A DNA stretch of 15,049 bases, from NCBI GenBank assembly GCA_023436425.1, contig JAEZJD010000123.1, positions 1 through 15,049 of the forward strand. The letters are read 5' to 3'. The DNA is from Bacteroidota bacterium (GTDB lineage Bacteria; Bacteroidota; Bacteroidia; Chitinophagales; Chitinophagaceae). The notes under the pieces are model-generated. The model made no database searches. It was not told the DNA's origin and saw nothing but the letters and a program-made list of their open reading frames with translations. A program made the translations under genes and the position numbers. How positions within the stretch are numbered: the stretch's first letter is position 1; every line of letters starts with the position of its first letter. Below are positions 14,529 to 15,049 of this stretch, one piece after another.

Positions 14529-15049
14529 ATGAATCTAAGAGAACATATCATAGCACAAACACGGGATTTTATCGCCATCAATAAACCCTCGGGATTGCTT
14601 AGCATTCCAGATCGGGAAGGCAAGGATATTTCTTTAAAAAAATTATTACAGGAAAAATTTGGTGAAGTTTTCACGGTACATAGATTGGACAGAGACACCA
14701 GCGGCATTGTTGTATTTGCACTGACGGAGCAAATGCACAAGCATCTTTCGCAGCAATTTGAATCCAGGGCAACTGAAAAAATTTACAATGGTTTGATAAT
14801 GGGTAAGCCGACAAATGAAGAAGGTGTAATTAATGAACCTATTGCCGAACACCCGGTGAAAAAAGGCGTGATGACAGTCTTCAAAAAAGGCAAGGAGTCA
14901 ATTACTGAATACAGACTAGTCGAGAGCTTTCGTTTTTATTCGTGGATGGAGTTTAGAATTCTTACGGGCAGAACGCACCAAATACGTGTGCACATGAAGC
15001 ACCTGGGACATCCGATTATTTGCGATCCATTGTATGGTGATGGGAAACC
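14529..15049 (+). CDS. RluA-family pseudouridine synthase, 3' truncated by window end
   Basis: Translation from ATG 14529 stays open to the window edge, giving 173 residues. It begins MNLREHIIAQTRDFIAINKP, so the domain starts at once with the IxINKPSGLLSIP motif and has no S4 domain. The catalytic motif VHRLDRDTSGIVVFA contains Asp54. YNGLIMGKP and FRILTGRTHQIRVHMKHLG (RluA motif III), then PIICDPLYGDGK, confirm the RluA/RluC/RluD family. Roughly 30-60 residues are probably missing (inference from family length). Such S4-less forms modify tRNA or rRNA uridines; the site cannot be told. The gene lies 38 bases after the RsuA-type gene on the same strand and may be co-transcribed with it. Confidence 0.9.
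   Translation, partial: MNLREHIIAQTRDFIAINKPSGLLSIPDREGKDISLKKLLQEKFGEVFTVHRLDRDTSGIVVFALTEQMHKHLSQQFESRATEKIYNGLIMGKPTNEEGVINEPIAEHPVKKGVMTVFKKGKESITEYRLVESFRFYSWMEFRILTGRTHQIRVHMKHLGHPIICDPLYGDGK

Noticed and set aside
1..15049. CRISPR array, insertion sequence, prophage, tRNA, or defence or toxin-antitoxin system
   Set aside because: I found no regularly spaced repeats, transposase, integrase, cloverleaf or paired toxin-like genes on either strand.

Overview
The window looks like chromosomal DNA of a Bacteroidota bacterium, most likely of the Chitinophagaceae type (inference from protein style; no rRNA or marker gene is present to confirm it). The signs are short gaps between genes with poor Shine-Dalgarno sequences, signal peptides ending in A|Q, many lipoproteins, a Spy-like LTxxQ protein and a conserved basic leader on an RsuA-type pseudouridine synthase. 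No tRNA, rRNA, CRISPR array, transposase or phage gene is visible.

Region A (1-8321, all + strand) is part of a hemicellulose (arabinoxylan) utilization cluster. In order it holds the C-terminal part of a GH51 alpha-L-arabinofuranosidase, an exported CE4-like polysaccharide deacetylase, a 287-base gap, a Tat-exported Gfo/Idh/MocA oxidoreductase, an SMP-30/gluconolactonase-type lipoprotein, a GH43 xylosidase/arabinofuranosidase with a C-terminal beta-sandwich, and a large GH3 enzyme with an inserted PA14 domain. The last four genes are 5 to 10 bases apart and look like one transcription unit. Together they would deacetylate xylan side groups, remove arabinose and xylose, and possibly oxidize the freed sugar to a lactone and hydrolyse it outside the cytoplasm. 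No SusC/SusD pair, TonB receptor or regulator lies in the window.

Region B (8347-9496, +) holds a GNAT acetyltransferase starting at GTG, and a small membrane protein of unknown function preceded by a 205-base leader with two perfect hairpins. Region C (9529-11117, - strand) is a two-gene unit: an unrecognised lipoprotein resembling an outer-membrane barrel, then an alpha/beta-hydrolase lipoprotein.

Region D (11138-15049, +) is housekeeping. It holds a fusion of a DEDDh exonuclease with a UvrC-like GIY-YIG nuclease (TTG start, only 20 bases from the divergent lipoprotein gene), a duplicated Spy/LTxxQ periplasmic protein ending in a strong intrinsic terminator, an RsuA/RluB-type pseudouridine synthase with a 149-residue basic extension, and the start of an RluA-type pseudouridine synthase cut by the window end.

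The most interesting items are the exported sugar-oxidation pair inside the xylan operon, the exonuclease-GIY-YIG fusion with UvrC-like cysteines, and the terminator that touches the start of the next gene. I do not see a clearly new defence or mobile system.
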